A stretch of 46,905 nucleotides of DNA from Clostridia bacterium (GCA_017483305.1 JAFULC010000062.1:1-46905); one strand, 5' to 3'. Positions 7,846-16,104 are shown, counted from the stretch's first letter. Notes: generated by a model from the sequence alone, not told the origin. A program made the numbers and translations.

Positions 7846-7874
7846 TTGACTCCACCGCGAAAACGGGGTATTAT
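7846..7874 (+). promoter_or_regulatory. Promoter of the GT8-acyltransferase operon
   Basis: TTGACT at 7846-7851, 17-nt spacer, TATTAT at 7869-7874; an overlapping TATAAT at 7872-7877 would give a 20-nt spacer. Three regularly spaced GTAGANTC repeats lie immediately upstream (7775-7827). Confidence 0.65.
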
Positions 7875-7969
7875 AATATACAGAAAGCGCGGCGCCGACA
7901 TCGGTAGCCGCCCTGCGACGTTTTACAGACTTTACGTGACAGACAAAACACTTCAGTCAGGAAAGGATA

Positions 7970-8929
7970 ATGGTTATGAACAACAAGACAAAAGAGCTGA
8001 TTCCGATATTTTTCGCAACCGACGACCGCTATGTCCCCTTTTTGTGCGTGGCGCTCAATTCGCTCATCGCAAACAGCTCCCCGAAATATGATTATAAGAT
8101 ACACGTCCTCATTGACACTCTGAGCGACGAAAACAAACAGATACTCCGCGATATGCAGACCGAAAACGTCAAAGTTGGCTTTTACAGCGTCGCCGATAAG
8201 CTTCGCGGCATCTGCGAGCGCCTCCACATGCGAGACTACTACACCAAAGCGACCTACTATCGCTTCTTCGTGCCCGAAATGTTCCCCGAGTACGACCGCG
8301 GCGTATATCTTGACTGCGACATAGTCATCACCGACGACATTGCAAAGCTCTACCACGCACCCCTCGGAAAGAATCTCGTAGCGGCAGTTCCCGATGAGGT
8401 GATCACCGACATCGAGGTCTTTGCGCAGTATTCCGAAAAGGTGCTCGGTATCCCGAGAAATGAGTATTTCAACGCAGGAATACTTACCCTCAACCTCGCC
8501 GAAATGAGAAACGTAAAAATTGAGGAGCAGTTTGCAACCCTCCTGGGCAAAAGGACCTATCGCGTCGCACAGGATCAGGACTATCTCAACGTCATCTGCT
8601 ACCGCAAGACCACCCTGCTTGCGACCAAGTGGAACAAGACCCCCATGCCCGACTCAAACCGCCGCATGATCCCCAAGATCGCTCACTATAAGATAAATTT
8701 CAAGCCCTGGAGATACGACAACATCCCTTACGCCGAGCTTTTCTGGAAATACGCGGAAAATACTCATTTCTACACAGATCTCCTTAATCAGAAGGTGACC
8801 TATACCGCCGAGGAAAAGCTGCGTGACCAGATGCAGTACGAGGGACTTGTAAACCTCGCGATCTCCGAGGTCGAAGCAATGGGAGAAAGTGCGCTTTCCG
8901 CAGAAAATTTGATCTTTGCAGAGGTGTAA
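7970..8929 (+). CDS. Glycosyltransferase family 8 protein
   Basis: Retaining GT-A glycosyltransferase of 319 aa that transfers a sugar from a nucleotide-sugar to a lipid, polysaccharide or protein acceptor. Motifs: N-terminal IPIFFATDDRY, RFFVPEMFP, the metal-binding DxD within GVYLDCDIVI (D115-x-D117) and the C-terminal HYKINFKPW. AGGAAAGG lies 3 nt before the ATG at 7970 and 9 nt before a second in-frame ATG at 7976, which would give MNNKTK; either may be the true start. The stop is 1 nt before the acyltransferase start, so the two are translationally linked, pointing to a shared lipid or glycolipid pathway. Acceptor unknown. Confidence 0.9.
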   Translation: MVMNNKTKELIPIFFATDDRYVPFLCVALNSLIANSSPKYDYKIHVLIDTLSDENKQILRDMQTENVKVGFYSVADKLRGICERLHMRDYYTKATYYRFFVPEMFPEYDRGVYLDCDIVITDDIAKLYHAPLGKNLVAAVPDEVITDIEVFAQYSEKVLGIPRNEYFNAGILTLNLAEMRNVKIEEQFATLLGKRTYRVAQDQDYLNVICYRKTTLLATKWNKTPMPDSNRRMIPKIAHYKINFKPWRYDNIPYAELFWKYAENTHFYTDLLNQKVTYTAEEKLRDQMQYEGLVNLAISEVEAMGESALSAENLIFAEV

Positions 8930-8930
8930 G

Positions 8931-9788
8931 ATGCCAATATCCCCCGAAGCGCAAAAAAGACTCGACCGAATAGCCGAATACGAAAAAAAGGGCTACTTTG
9001 ACCGAGACATCAACGACGATCCCCCCACCCGACCGCTAAAGCCGGGCGAGGTCGACTATACCTGCAAGAAGCTTTCAACCAAGATCGCCTCAAAAACAGC
9101 AAACAGGATCGGACAAAACCATTTTGAAAAAATGATGAAAAAGGGCGACGTCGTGCTCAAAGAAATACGCGGGCAGGAAAATCTTGCAAGCGTCAAAGAC
9201 CGCGGCGCACTCGTTACCTGCAACCATTTCAGCGTTTTCGACAACTACGCCGTATATAAAGCACTCAAAAAAACGCTTGGCAAAAGAGATCTTTATAAGA
9301 TCATCCGCGAAGGCAATTACACCTCTTTCCCGGGTCTCTACGGCTACCTTTTCCGCCATTGTAACACCCTGCCCCTCTCCTCATCGCTCACGTGTATGAA
9401 GGAGCTTTTTGCGGCGCTTCATATCCTTTTCGAGCGCGGCGAAAAGGTGCTGATCTATCCCGAGCAGGGCATGTGGCACGACTATAAAAAGCCCCGTCCG
9501 TTAAAGCTGGGCAGCTTCAGACTTGCGGTAAAAGAAAAAGTCCCGGTCCTGCCGATCTTCATCACTCTTGAGGACACCGAAAAAACAGATGCAGAGGGGC
9601 TCCCTGTACAGGCCTACACTGTCCATATCCTCCCACCCATCTTTCCCGACGAAAATCTGACAGTGCGCGAGGACACCGAGCGCATCTGCCGCGAAAACTA
9701 TCGCTTGTGGAAGGAGACCTACGAGAGCTTCTACGGCAAAAAGCTTGAATACACCACCGAGGTTGAATTTGACGTATGTACTACCTGA
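8931..9788 (+). CDS. PlsC-like 1-acylglycerol-3-phosphate acyltransferase
   Basis: Acyltransferase of 285 aa from the LPLAT/PlsC family, which transfers acyl groups to lysophosphatidate or related lipids at the membrane. The HX4D catalytic motif is NHFSVFD (H99, D104) and the substrate-binding block is YPEQGMWHDYKKPRPLKLGSFRLA (about residues 176-199, shown in part as PEQG 177-180 and R197). The PEQG sequence replaces the commoner PEGTR-type motif. It starts at ATG 8931 with GAGGTG just upstream and follows the GT8 gene by 1 nt. Its last 13 nt overlap the next gene. Together they suggest glycosylated and acylated lipid synthesis. Confidence 0.85.
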   Translation: MPISPEAQKRLDRIAEYEKKGYFDRDINDDPPTRPLKPGEVDYTCKKLSTKIASKTANRIGQNHFEKMMKKGDVVLKEIRGQENLASVKDRGALVTCNHFSVFDNYAVYKALKKTLGKRDLYKIIREGNYTSFPGLYGYLFRHCNTLPLSSSLTCMKELFAALHILFERGEKVLIYPEQGMWHDYKKPRPLKLGSFRLAVKEKVPVLPIFITLEDTEKTDAEGLPVQAYTVHILPPIFPDENLTVREDTERICRENYRLWKETYESFYGKKLEYTTEVEFDVCTT

Positions 9789-10342
9789 TAGCAATTTTCA
9801 TTTCAATAATAATCACCGTATTTGTAAATCTTCTGTTCTTCCTGCCCTTCACGGTTGAAAACCTGATCTTGACGGCGGGCGCAGTCTGCATCGGTGCGGT
9901 GGCGGCATTTGTCATCGACGGCATCTCAGCACTCATCCTGCGCCGCCTCACACCAAAATCGTGGTACCGCCCGAACCGCAGGATCTTCACAGTATCAAAG
10001 AAGGAAAAGAATTTTTACAACAAGCTGAAGATCAAGGCGTGGAAGGATAAGGTTCCCGAGCTTGGAGGATTTACAAGCTTCCACAAAAATGAGCTCAAAA
10101 GCGAAAGCGATCCCGTATATCTCGAGCGCTTCATAATCGAGGCAAATTACGGAGTTATCATACACATCGCCAACGCTCTGCTCGGCGTTCTCATCGTGTT
10201 TATCCCATACTGCAATGCACTCTCCGTGTGCATCCCCGTTATCGCAGTCAACTTTGTCCTCAGCATCCTTCCCGTATTTATTCTCCGCTACACAAGCTAT
10301 ACTCTCCTGCGCCTCTATAACCGAAGCGTCAGAAAAAAATAA
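9776..10342 (+). CDS. Small membrane protein resembling CrtO-type glycosyl-carotenoid acyltransferases
   Basis: 188 aa with two N-terminal TM segments (about 3-25 and 30-54), a cytoplasmic central part and two C-terminal TM segments (about 124-145 and 148-170). The centre, RRIFTVSKKEKNFYNKLKIKAWKDKVPE, resembles the family named for glycosyl-4,4'-diaponeurosporenoate acyltransferase in staphylococci. No staphyloxanthin-type carotenoid genes lie beside it, so that exact substrate is unlikely. It overlaps plsC by 13 nt and ends at the terminator at 10342-10377, making it the last gene of the GT8 operon. The family link is from remembered motifs and moderately secure. Confidence 0.65.
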   Translation: MYYLIAIFISIIITVFVNLLFFLPFTVENLILTAGAVCIGAVAAFVIDGISALILRRLTPKSWYRPNRRIFTVSKKEKNFYNKLKIKAWKDKVPELGGFTSFHKNELKSESDPVYLERFIIEANYGVIIHIANALLGVLIVFIPYCNALSVCIPVIAVNFVLSILPVFILRYTSYTLLRLYNRSVRKK

Positions 10343-10377
10343 AAAAATCCCTTTCGTTCAAGCGAAAGGGATTTTAT
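10342..10377. terminator. Bidirectional terminator
   Basis: AAAATCCCTTTCG pairs with CGAAAGGGATTTT around TTCAAG. It ends the GT8 operon (plus) and probably also the operon finishing with the XRE regulator (minus). Confidence 0.88.
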
Positions 10378-10378
10378 G

Positions 10379-10993
10379 TTATGTTTTCTTTCCAATAACC
10401 GACCAAAGCGAAATTATCAGCTGCCCGGGAATACCCAAAAGATAGATCTGCCAGACGTTAAATCCGCCCACAAGCACCGATAGGTGAATTGCGGCAAGAA
10501 GCGTCCAGACCATCAGCGAAATAATAAGATAATTTCTTCTGCGGTTAAACCATATCGAATTGAATATCAGCCAGACCAGCATCGAAGCAGGCACCGCATA
10601 GGCGTAAGCCAACCAGTGCGCCACCGCGTCGGTGGTAGCAATGTCGATAGGAACAAATATCACCGAAGCGATCAGCCAGACGAGCAAAACGCTCATTCCC
10701 GTGATCATCGCACGGCTCCTCTTCTTCTTTTTGAGAGCAGCCTCGTCAACCACTACCTCGATCGCGTCATCGTCATCCTCGTGCCCCGACTCAATAAGAT
10801 AATCCACGGTAACACCGAAAAGATCGGCAATATTTTTAAGCACCGAAATATCGGGGACCGACTCTCCCCTCTCCCATTTCGAGACCGCCTTGTCCGAATA
10901 ATTCAGCTTTTCGGCGAGTCCGATCTGAGTCATACCGCTCCTGTGACGTAGCCGCACGATATTTTCCGCAATAATTGATTTAATGTCCTCCAA
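10379..10993 (-). CDS. Membrane-anchored XRE-family transcriptional regulator
   Basis: 204 aa. Residues about 5-62 form a Cro/C1-type helix-turn-helix (IVRLRHRSGMTQIGLAEKLNYSDKAVSKWERGESVPD). Then come an acidic linker (HEDDDDAIEVV), a KKKKRSR stop-transfer patch and four hydrophobic segments to the C-terminus. This layout suggests a DNA-binding protein tethered to the membrane, possibly sensing envelope state; that role is inference. The start is a TTG at 10993, with GGAGG 6 nt upstream. The longer frame from 11068 would overlap the preceding gene and lacks such a site. It is the last gene of pepF-pqqD-peptidase-XRE. Confidence 0.85.
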   Translation of the reverse strand: MEDIKSIIAENIVRLRHRSGMTQIGLAEKLNYSDKAVSKWERGESVPDISVLKNIADLFGVTVDYLIESGHEDDDDAIEVVVDEAALKKKKRSRAMITGMSVLLVWLIASVIFVPIDIATTDAVAHWLAYAYAVPASMLVWLIFNSIWFNRRRNYLIISLMVWTLLAAIHLSVLVGGFNVWQIYLLGIPGQLIISLWSVIGKKT

Positions 10994-11015
10994 GGGATAC
11001 CTCCATTGGTTGTTG

Positions 11016-11465
11016 TCAACCCTTTTTCTTTCTGCCAAAAAGCTTTTTTGCGGCAGAGCATACAGCACCCTTCACCCTCCTGAAAGTTTTGCGCGGGTAA
11101 AAGGTCGCAACTATATATCGGCAATAAATAGCGTATCCAAGACCGTCAAGCCTCAGCTTCTTTTCGCCGCGACGCACCTCGGTCAGCTTGCCGATCACCT
11201 GAGCATCGGTTATACCCGTCTCAAGCGTGACACAGTTATCTCCACAAATAATATACGAGTCGGGCAGGACCTTTACCACACGGTGAAGCAAATAATCCTC
11301 ACCCCTGCGATAAAGCGCTACGTCGTACTTTTTAAGCCGCTCGCGAGCAGGCGTAATAACGATAGTATCACGCCTGTCTCTGAGCATCGGCATCATGCTG
11401 ACTCCGGACGTCGTGCTGACGTACATTCCGTCCTCGGCAAGCAGCTCCTCAATTCGTCTGTTCAT
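11016..11465 (-). CDS. S24/S26-type serine peptidase (signal-peptidase-like), no transmembrane anchor
   Basis: 149-aa protein with the signal-peptidase/LexA-type beta fold. The nucleophile motif is GVSMMPML (S23), followed by the strand DVALYRRGEDYLLHRVV; H61 in LHRVV is where ER-type and archaeal signal peptidases carry a catalytic His rather than Lys. A GDN motif (ICGDNCVT) is also present as in S26 enzymes. There is no N-terminal TM helix, unlike ordinary leader peptidases; the C-terminus is strongly basic (KKLFGRKKKG). It starts at ATG 11465, 1 nt after the stop of the PqqD-like gene, with AAGGA upstream, so the two are coupled. It may process a peptide handled by the PqqD-like protein (inference). 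Confidence 0.8.
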   Translation of the reverse strand: MNRRIEELLAEDGMYVSTTSGVSMMPMLRDRRDTIVITPARERLKKYDVALYRRGEDYLLHRVVKVLPDSYIICGDNCVTLETGITDAQVIGKLTEVRRGEKKLRLDGLGYAIYCRYIVATFYPRKTFRRVKGAVCSAAKKLFGRKKKG

Positions 11466-11466
11466 T

Positions 11467-11733
11467 TTATCCTTCAAGTAATCCGTTGGCGCGAAGCGTC
11501 TCGACCGTGGACCTGATATCCGCGCGCAAGACATCGCCGTCAACCTCGTATTTATCGAATAAAGCATCGTATATGCCGTCCTCGTCCATTCCCTGCATAA
11601 TGCAGCTCCAGATGTCGGCGGCGGTAGCGTTGAGCTTGATCATTCCACGAAAGCTCTTGCTCGCCTCGCCAATTGCAACAACGACGTAATTACCCATAAC
11701 TTCACGCAAAACGAACCCATCCTTGATCTTCAA
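11467..11733 (-). CDS. PqqD-family peptide-binding (RRE-like) protein
   Basis: 88-aa winged-helix-like protein of the PqqD superfamily, whose members bind leader peptides of ribosomally made precursors and present them to modifying enzymes. Visible features: MKIKDGFVLREV, NYVVVAIGEASKSFRGMIKLNATAADIW and a C-terminal helix with IRSTVETLRANGLLEG. The start is taken as the TTG at 11733, because GGAGG lies 8 nt upstream and the family begins near FVLRE; the longer frame from another TTG at 11751 has no good site. It lies between pepF and the S24/S26-like peptidase in one operon. No radical SAM enzyme or precursor peptide is seen. Confidence 0.85.
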   Translation of the reverse strand: MKIKDGFVLREVMGNYVVVAIGEASKSFRGMIKLNATAADIWSCIMQGMDEDGIYDALFDKYEVDGDVLRADIRSTVETLRANGLLEG

Positions 11734-11757
11734 GATAAGATCCTCCAGCAAGTAAAA

Positions 11758-13536
11758 TTAATCCAACGCCTCAAATTCCTCAAGCGCCGCCTTGAAGGAA
11801 GCCATGCAGGAATTGAAAGCATCCATCTTCGTCAGATCGACACCGGCAAGCTTAAGAAGCTCAACGGGGCTGTCGCTTCCGCCGGAGGACAGGAACTTAA
11901 AGTAGTCTGCAACCGCAGCCTCACCCTCGTTGTAAATCCTCTCGGCAATAGAAACCGCCGTGATTATACCGGTAGCGTACTTGTAAACGTAAAAGCCTCT
12001 GTAGAAATGAGGAATTCTCGCCCACTCGTAAGCGATCTCGGGGTCGGAAACCACACTTCTGCCGTAGTACTTCTTGTTGAGGTTGTAGTAAACCTCGTTG
12101 AGCGAATCCTTGGTCAAGGGCTGACCCTTCTCCGCCATATCGTGAGCAATATACTCAAATTCAGCAAACTGAGTCTGTCTGAACAAGGTTCCCTTAAGCA
12201 TATCCATATAGTAGGAAAGCAGATACTTCTTCAGCTTCTGATCGGTGGTAGTCTTCATCAGATACTTAAGAAGCAAAACCTCGTTGACCGTACTTGCAAC
12301 CTCTGCAACGAAAAGGGTGTATCCCGCCTTCTCCTGAGGCTGATTCTTGTCGGAATAGTAGGAATGCATAGCGTGACCAAGCTCGTGAGCAAGCGTGAAC
12401 ACGTCGCTTGTGGTCTTCTGATAGTTGAGCAGAACGTAAGGATGCTTCGTGCCGTAAGCACTCGTGCTGTAAGCACCGCTTCTCTTTCCTGCGGTCTCCT
12501 CAACGTCTATCCAGCCGTTGTCGTGAGCCTCCTGAAGCAGCTTTGCGTACTCCTCACCCAAGGGCGCAAGACCCTCCTTGACGATCTTGAACGCATCCTC
12601 GTAGTCAACCTTGATCTCGGCATCCTCAACGGGGGAAACGTAAACGTCATACATGTGCATAGACTTGTAGCCAAGAATCTTCTTCTTATCTCTGTAATAT
12701 CTGTGAAGCAGAGGAAGAGCCTTGTTAACGCTCTTGAGAAGATTCTGATATACCTTTACGTCAACGTCCTCATTGTCAAGTGCACGCTCAAGCGAAGAAT
12801 TGTACTTTCTTGCACGAGCAAGGAAAACGTCCTTGTCGACGTTGCCGACGTAAGCCGCGGTGATCGTATTGATAAGACCTATGTAAGCCTTGTAATATGC
12901 GCGGAAGGCATCACGGCGAGCCTTGCGGTCGGGAGAGTGAAGCATAACTCCGTACATACCGTGCGTAACCGTAACCTTTTCGCCGCCCACCTTGATCGTA
13001 GGATATGGGAAATCGGCATTGTCGATCATTCCGAACACCTGCGAGGGACAGTCGAAAACTCTGCTCTCCTGCGACAAAAGCGCCTCGATCTCCTTGGAGA
13101 GCACGTGAGGCTTTCTCTTTATGGTCTGACGGAGAGTATAATCGTAATCCTTGAATCTCTCATCCGCGATAAGACCCTCAAGATATTCAACGGGAAGCTC
13201 GGTAAGCTCGGGCTCAACGAAAGCAACGCTGCCCATAAGTCTCATCCAGAGCATATCAAGTCTCGACTGAAGCGCGGTAAACTCGGAGCTTCTGGTGTCC
13301 TCGTCGTGACGCATGTGAGCATATACCGCAAGCTGAACAAGATGAAGCGAAACCGCATTCATTCCCTGCAAGCACTCAAGCAAAAGCTCGGGATCGCCAA
13401 GCTTGCCCTCATATTTCGAGAAGTCGAGCTTATCCTCAAGAGAGGCGTAAACCTTATTCCACTCGTCAACGCTTTCATAAATGTCCTCTACTCTCCATTT
13501 AAGGTTTGCAGGGACCTGACTTCTTTCCTTTGCCAT
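11758..13536 (-). CDS. pepF: Oligoendopeptidase F (M3 family)
   Basis: Cytoplasmic zinc metallopeptidase of 592 aa that hydrolyses medium-length oligopeptides. The HExxH zinc motif is intact, TLAHELGHAMHSYY (H384, E385, H388), with the third ligand likely E412 in AEVASTVNEVLL. Length and the overall M3B layout are normal. The ribosome binding site GGAGG is 8 nt before the ATG. The promoter TTGAAA-17-TATAAT lies at 13589-13617. It heads an apparent operon with PqqD-like, S24/S26-like and XRE genes; the first gap is only about 24 nt. This makes it possible that PepF degrades cleaved leader peptides, although pepF is also a common housekeeping gene. Confidence 0.95.
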   Translation of the reverse strand: MAKERSQVPANLKWRVEDIYESVDEWNKVYASLEDKLDFSKYEGKLGDPELLLECLQGMNAVSLHLVQLAVYAHMRHDEDTRSSEFTALQSRLDMLWMRLMGSVAFVEPELTELPVEYLEGLIADERFKDYDYTLRQTIKRKPHVLSKEIEALLSQESRVFDCPSQVFGMIDNADFPYPTIKVGGEKVTVTHGMYGVMLHSPDRKARRDAFRAYYKAYIGLINTITAAYVGNVDKDVFLARARKYNSSLERALDNEDVDVKVYQNLLKSVNKALPLLHRYYRDKKKILGYKSMHMYDVYVSPVEDAEIKVDYEDAFKIVKEGLAPLGEEYAKLLQEAHDNGWIDVEETAGKRSGAYSTSAYGTKHPYVLLNYQKTTSDVFTLAHELGHAMHSYYSDKNQPQEKAGYTLFVAEVASTVNEVLLLKYLMKTTTDQKLKKYLLSYYMDMLKGTLFRQTQFAEFEYIAHDMAEKGQPLTKDSLNEVYYNLNKKYYGRSVVSDPEIAYEWARIPHFYRGFYVYKYATGIITAVSIAERIYNEGEAAVADYFKFLSSGGSDSPVELLKLAGVDLTKMDAFNSCMASFKAALEEFEALD

Positions 13537-13588
13537 ATCTTTGTCCTCCGTATTGCGCGTAAGCGCGATTATTTCATTTTACTCTTGA

Positions 13589-13617
13589 ATTATACCACAC
13601 CCAAAACCGTTTTTCAA
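13589..13617 (-). promoter_or_regulatory. Promoter of the pepF-pqqD-peptidase-XRE operon
   Basis: Minus-strand TTGAAA (13617-13612), 17-nt spacer and TATAAT (13594-13589). The leader has a small GCGCG-TAAG-CGCG hairpin before the ribosome binding site. Confidence 0.8.
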
Positions 13618-13731
13618 CCCCCAAATTATAAAAAAGTCCGAATCTGCCCACTTTTAAGCTCAAAAAACGGCGAAATTCGCACTTTTTGATGTTTTTCATC
13701 AACACGTACAACAAAAAATGCGCCAAACGTA

Positions 13732-13760
13732 TTGACGGAGAAAAATGTTTGTGCTATAAT
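13732..13760 (+). promoter_or_regulatory. Extended -10 sigma-A promoter of asnA
   Basis: TTGACG at 13732-13737, 17-nt spacer, TATAAT at 13755-13760 preceded by TGC (extended -10). It diverges from the pepF promoter about 120 nt away. Confidence 0.85.
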
Positions 13761-13821
13761 GATTCATATATTTTCAAAAACCTCGCCCGCATAAAAGCTC
13801 GCGAAAAAAACGGAGCCTATA

Positions 13822-14829
13822 ATGAAAAAAAGCTACATCCCCGAGGGCTACAAGCCCGTGCTTGACGCGTACGACACACAGCGCGCCATCGCATTTATAA
13901 AAAACACGTTTCAAGAGGAATTTTCCTCGGTATTAAATCTCAAGCGAGTCTCCGCGCCCCTGTTCGTAACCGAAGCGTCGGGACTTAACGATAACCTCAA
14001 CGGCTACGAGCGTCCCGTCTCCTTCGACGTTCCCGCGATCGGCGCTGAGGCACAGGTAGTTCACTCGCTCGCAAAATGGAAAAGACTCGCGCTTAAAAGA
14101 TACGGATTCAGTGTCGGCAACGGACTTTACACCGATATGAACGCGATCCGTCGCGACGAGGAGCTCGACAACGTCCATTCAATATACGTAGACCAGTGGG
14201 ACTGGGAAAAGATAATCACACGTGAAAACCGCAACCTTGATTACCTAAAGCTGATCGTCCGCGCAATTGTCCGCGCGATCTGCAACACCAACGACAGACT
14301 TCACGTCCGCTACCCCCAGCTTCGCACCGATCTCTGCCCCGAGGTCTCGTTTATCACAACGCAGGAGCTCGAGGATATGTATCCAAGCCTCACTCCGTCA
14401 GACCGCGAGCACGCGTATCTGCGCGAGCATAAGACCGCGTTTATAATGCAGATAGGAGGCAAGCTCCGCTCGGGCAAGCCGCACGACGGAAGAGCTCCCG
14501 ACTACGACGATTGGCAGCTCAACGGAGATCTGTTCTTCTGGGACGAGGTGCTTGACCGCTCGCTTGAGCTCTCCTCAATGGGAATCCGAGTAGACAGCGA
14601 CGCCCTCGACCGTCAGCTCACCCTCTCGGGCTGCGACGAGAGAAGAAAGCTTCCCTTCCATCAAATGCTTCTTCACGACGAGCTTCCTCTTACTATCGGC
14701 GGAGGTATCGGTCAGTCGCGTCTTTGTATGCTTATGATGGGCTGTGCCCACATCGGCGAGGTGCAGTCGAGCATCTGGGATGCCGAAACGGTGCAGGTCT
14801 GTGAGGAGCATAACGTGCCCCTGCTTTAA
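13822..14829 (+). CDS. asnA: Aspartate-ammonia ligase (asparagine synthetase A)
   Basis: Cytoplasmic enzyme that makes asparagine from aspartate, ammonia and ATP, related to class II aminoacyl-tRNA synthetases. The 335-aa length matches the family (about 330). Recognisable blocks: [60 protein letters not shown] and the C-terminal [14 protein letters not shown] containing motif 3. Promoter at 13732-13760. It is monocistronic and ends at the strong terminator at 14836-14873. Confidence 0.97.
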   Translation: MKKSYIPEGYKPVLDAYDTQRAIAFIKNTFQEEFSSVLNLKRVSAPLFVTEASGLNDNLNGYERPVSFDVPAIGAEAQVVHSLAKWKRLALKRYGFSVGNGLYTDMNAIRRDEELDNVHSIYVDQWDWEKIITRENRNLDYLKLIVRAIVRAICNTNDRLHVRYPQLRTDLCPEVSFITTQELEDMYPSLTPSDREHAYLREHKTAFIMQIGGKLRSGKPHDGRAPDYDDWQLNGDLFFWDEVLDRSLELSSMGIRVDSDALDRQLTLSGCDERRKLPFHQMLLHDELPLTIGGGIGQSRLCMLMMGCAHIGEVQSSIWDAETVQVCEEHNVPLL

Positions 14830-14835
14830 AAAACC

Positions 14836-14873
14836 AAAGGACTTACTCACACCTGTGAGTAAGTCCTTTTTGT
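14836..14873. terminator. Strong bidirectional terminator after asnA
   Basis: AAAGGACTTACTCACA (14836-14851) pairs perfectly with TGTGAGTAAGTCCTTT around CC, followed by TTTGTTT. It also lies at the 3' end of the convergent HPr-kinase-like gene. Confidence 0.92.
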
Positions 14874-15587
14874 TTATCCGTTATTGACCATCGCCTCAAA
14901 CGAGGTGCGCGCCGCCTCCTCGGAAATATCACACTCAAGAAGATAAAACGGCACTGCTTTCGCAAGAGCATCTATAAGCTCAAGCGTTTTTAGCATAGCC
15001 TCACTGTTTTTCGGAATGTAGACCTGATGCATCAGCTCGTCAAAATACTCCGATGGATCTATCCTTCTTATCCTGTTTTCTTTTCCACGGTGAATAAGAC
15101 AAATTCCACCCAAGGAAGCAAAGGTGTTGCTCTTCCAGCCCTCCTTGCCCGCCCAAGGACAAGAGTATACGATCGCCTCGCCTCCATGCATCCTCACAAT
15201 AGGCTTGTCTCCGTTGATCACAGAGACTCTGTCGCCAAAGGTCTCAAGCCAAAGACCTACGTGAGTAGTTTTTCCCGTGCCCGACGGCGCGGTAAATATG
15301 TAGCCCTTGCCGTCAGCCATAACGGCAGCACCGTGAAAAACGAATCTGTCAAACAAAGGAAGCTTCTCGGCGATCGAGCGGTATAGACAAATACTCTCGC
15401 AATATTCTCTGCCGTGCGGACTGTCGTAAAGCTTCAGCTCAGCATCTATTTCGTCATCAGAGGTTTTGGCAGCTATCTCCGCATCGGTCGCATCCACAAT
15501 ATAGTCCGAGCAATACCTGCGCGTAGGCGCGTACCTGCTCTCCATTCTGACGTTTAATTCAGCGATCCTTATATAAAAATCTTCCAT
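14874..15587 (-). CDS. HPr kinase/phosphorylase-like P-loop protein
   Basis: 237 aa with a fold related to the C-terminal domain of HprK and to PEP carboxykinase. Motifs: FVFHGAAVM (about 82-90), P-loop FTAPSGTGKTTHVGLW (Walker A 100-107) and VINGDKPIVR (123-132) in place of the HprK Walker B. It lacks the HprK N-terminal domain, and no ptsH gene is seen in the window, so it is not classical HprK. Proteins of this type occur with PqqD-like proteins and in some lasso-peptide clusters, where they phosphorylate peptides or small molecules. The PqqD-like and S24/S26-like genes lie about 3 kb away on the same strand. GAAGGTG lies 4 nt before the ATG. Confidence 0.78.
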   Translation of the reverse strand: MEDFYIRIAELNVRMESRYAPTRRYCSDYIVDATDAEIAAKTSDDEIDAELKLYDSPHGREYCESICLYRSIAEKLPLFDRFVFHGAAVMADGKGYIFTAPSGTGKTTHVGLWLETFGDRVSVINGDKPIVRMHGGEAIVYSCPWAGKEGWKSNTFASLGGICLIHRGKENRIRRIDPSEYFDELMHQVYIPKNSEAMLKTLELIDALAKAVPFYLLECDISEEAARTSFEAMVNNG

Positions 15588-15602
15588 ATCGCACCTTCAC
15601 AA

Positions 15603-15630
15603 AGAGCCGCCCACGGCGGCTCTCTTTTTT
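15603..15630. terminator. Hairpin between the acidic lipoprotein gene and the HPr-kinase-like gene
   Basis: AGAGCCGCC pairs with GGCGGCTCT around CAC. The T run is on the plus-strand side only, so for the minus-strand genes it is at best a weak terminator and may let the HPr-kinase-like gene be co-transcribed. Confidence 0.55.
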
Positions 15631-15632
15631 TA

Positions 15633-16088
15633 TTAACCTATCGGTACAGGACCCAGTCCCCAGTCACCGTTATAGCCCGATTGGGTAGTTTCCTCCTCGG
15701 TGGTTTCCTCGGTCTCCTCGGAGCTTACCTCTTCCTTGCTCGTCTGCTCGGTATCACTCTCATTAGAACCATCCTCTGACGTGCTTTCATCCCCGTCGCC
15801 GCTTGTCTCATCGGAGCTGCTCTCATCATCAGAGCTATCCTCCTCGGAAGAAGTTGTCTCCTCAGCACTGCTATCCTCTCCGGAAGAATCTTCTCCGAGA
15901 GTTGTCTCCTCGGCACTGCTTTCCTCACCGTTATCCTCAGTCGTTTCTTCTACAACTACGGTTTCTTCATCGCCTGACGTGGTTTCATTGTCTCCGCCGG
16001 GATTGACCGCAGGCTCTCGGCACGCAGCCGCCACCGAAATCATAGCAAGCACGACGAAAAGAGCTAATAATATCTTCGCGTTTTTCAT
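15633..16088 (-). CDS. Lipoprotein with an acidic Ser/Thr/Glu/Asp low-complexity domain
   Basis: About 151 aa. A lipoprotein signal peptide (MKNAKILLALFVVLAMISVAAAC) gives a predicted lipid-anchored Cys at about 23. Nearly all the rest is a disordered acidic tract rich in Ser, Thr, Glu and Asp, with repeated units such as SSAEETT and EEDSS, ending SGYNGDWGLGPVPIG. The tract should be a negatively charged surface spacer; its function is unknown. The ATG at 16088 was preferred to 16112 because AGAGG lies just upstream and it starts the signal peptide directly. It follows another anchored acidic protein gene (16105-16320) by 16 nt, so the two form an operon under the promoter at 16366-16394. Confidence 0.8.
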   Translation of the reverse strand: MKNAKILLALFVVLAMISVAAACREPAVNPGGDNETTSGDEETVVVEETTEDNGEESSAEETTLGEDSSGEDSSAEETTSSEEDSSDDESSSDETSGDGDESTSEDGSNESDTEQTSKEEVSSEETEETTEEETTQSGYNGDWGLGPVPIG

Positions 16089-16104
16089 CTTTGCCTCTTT
16101 AAAA

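Noticed and set aside
12007-13689. 560-codon open frame on plus opposite pepF
   Set aside because: Shadow of the M3 peptidase gene; it would also run through the pepF promoter.
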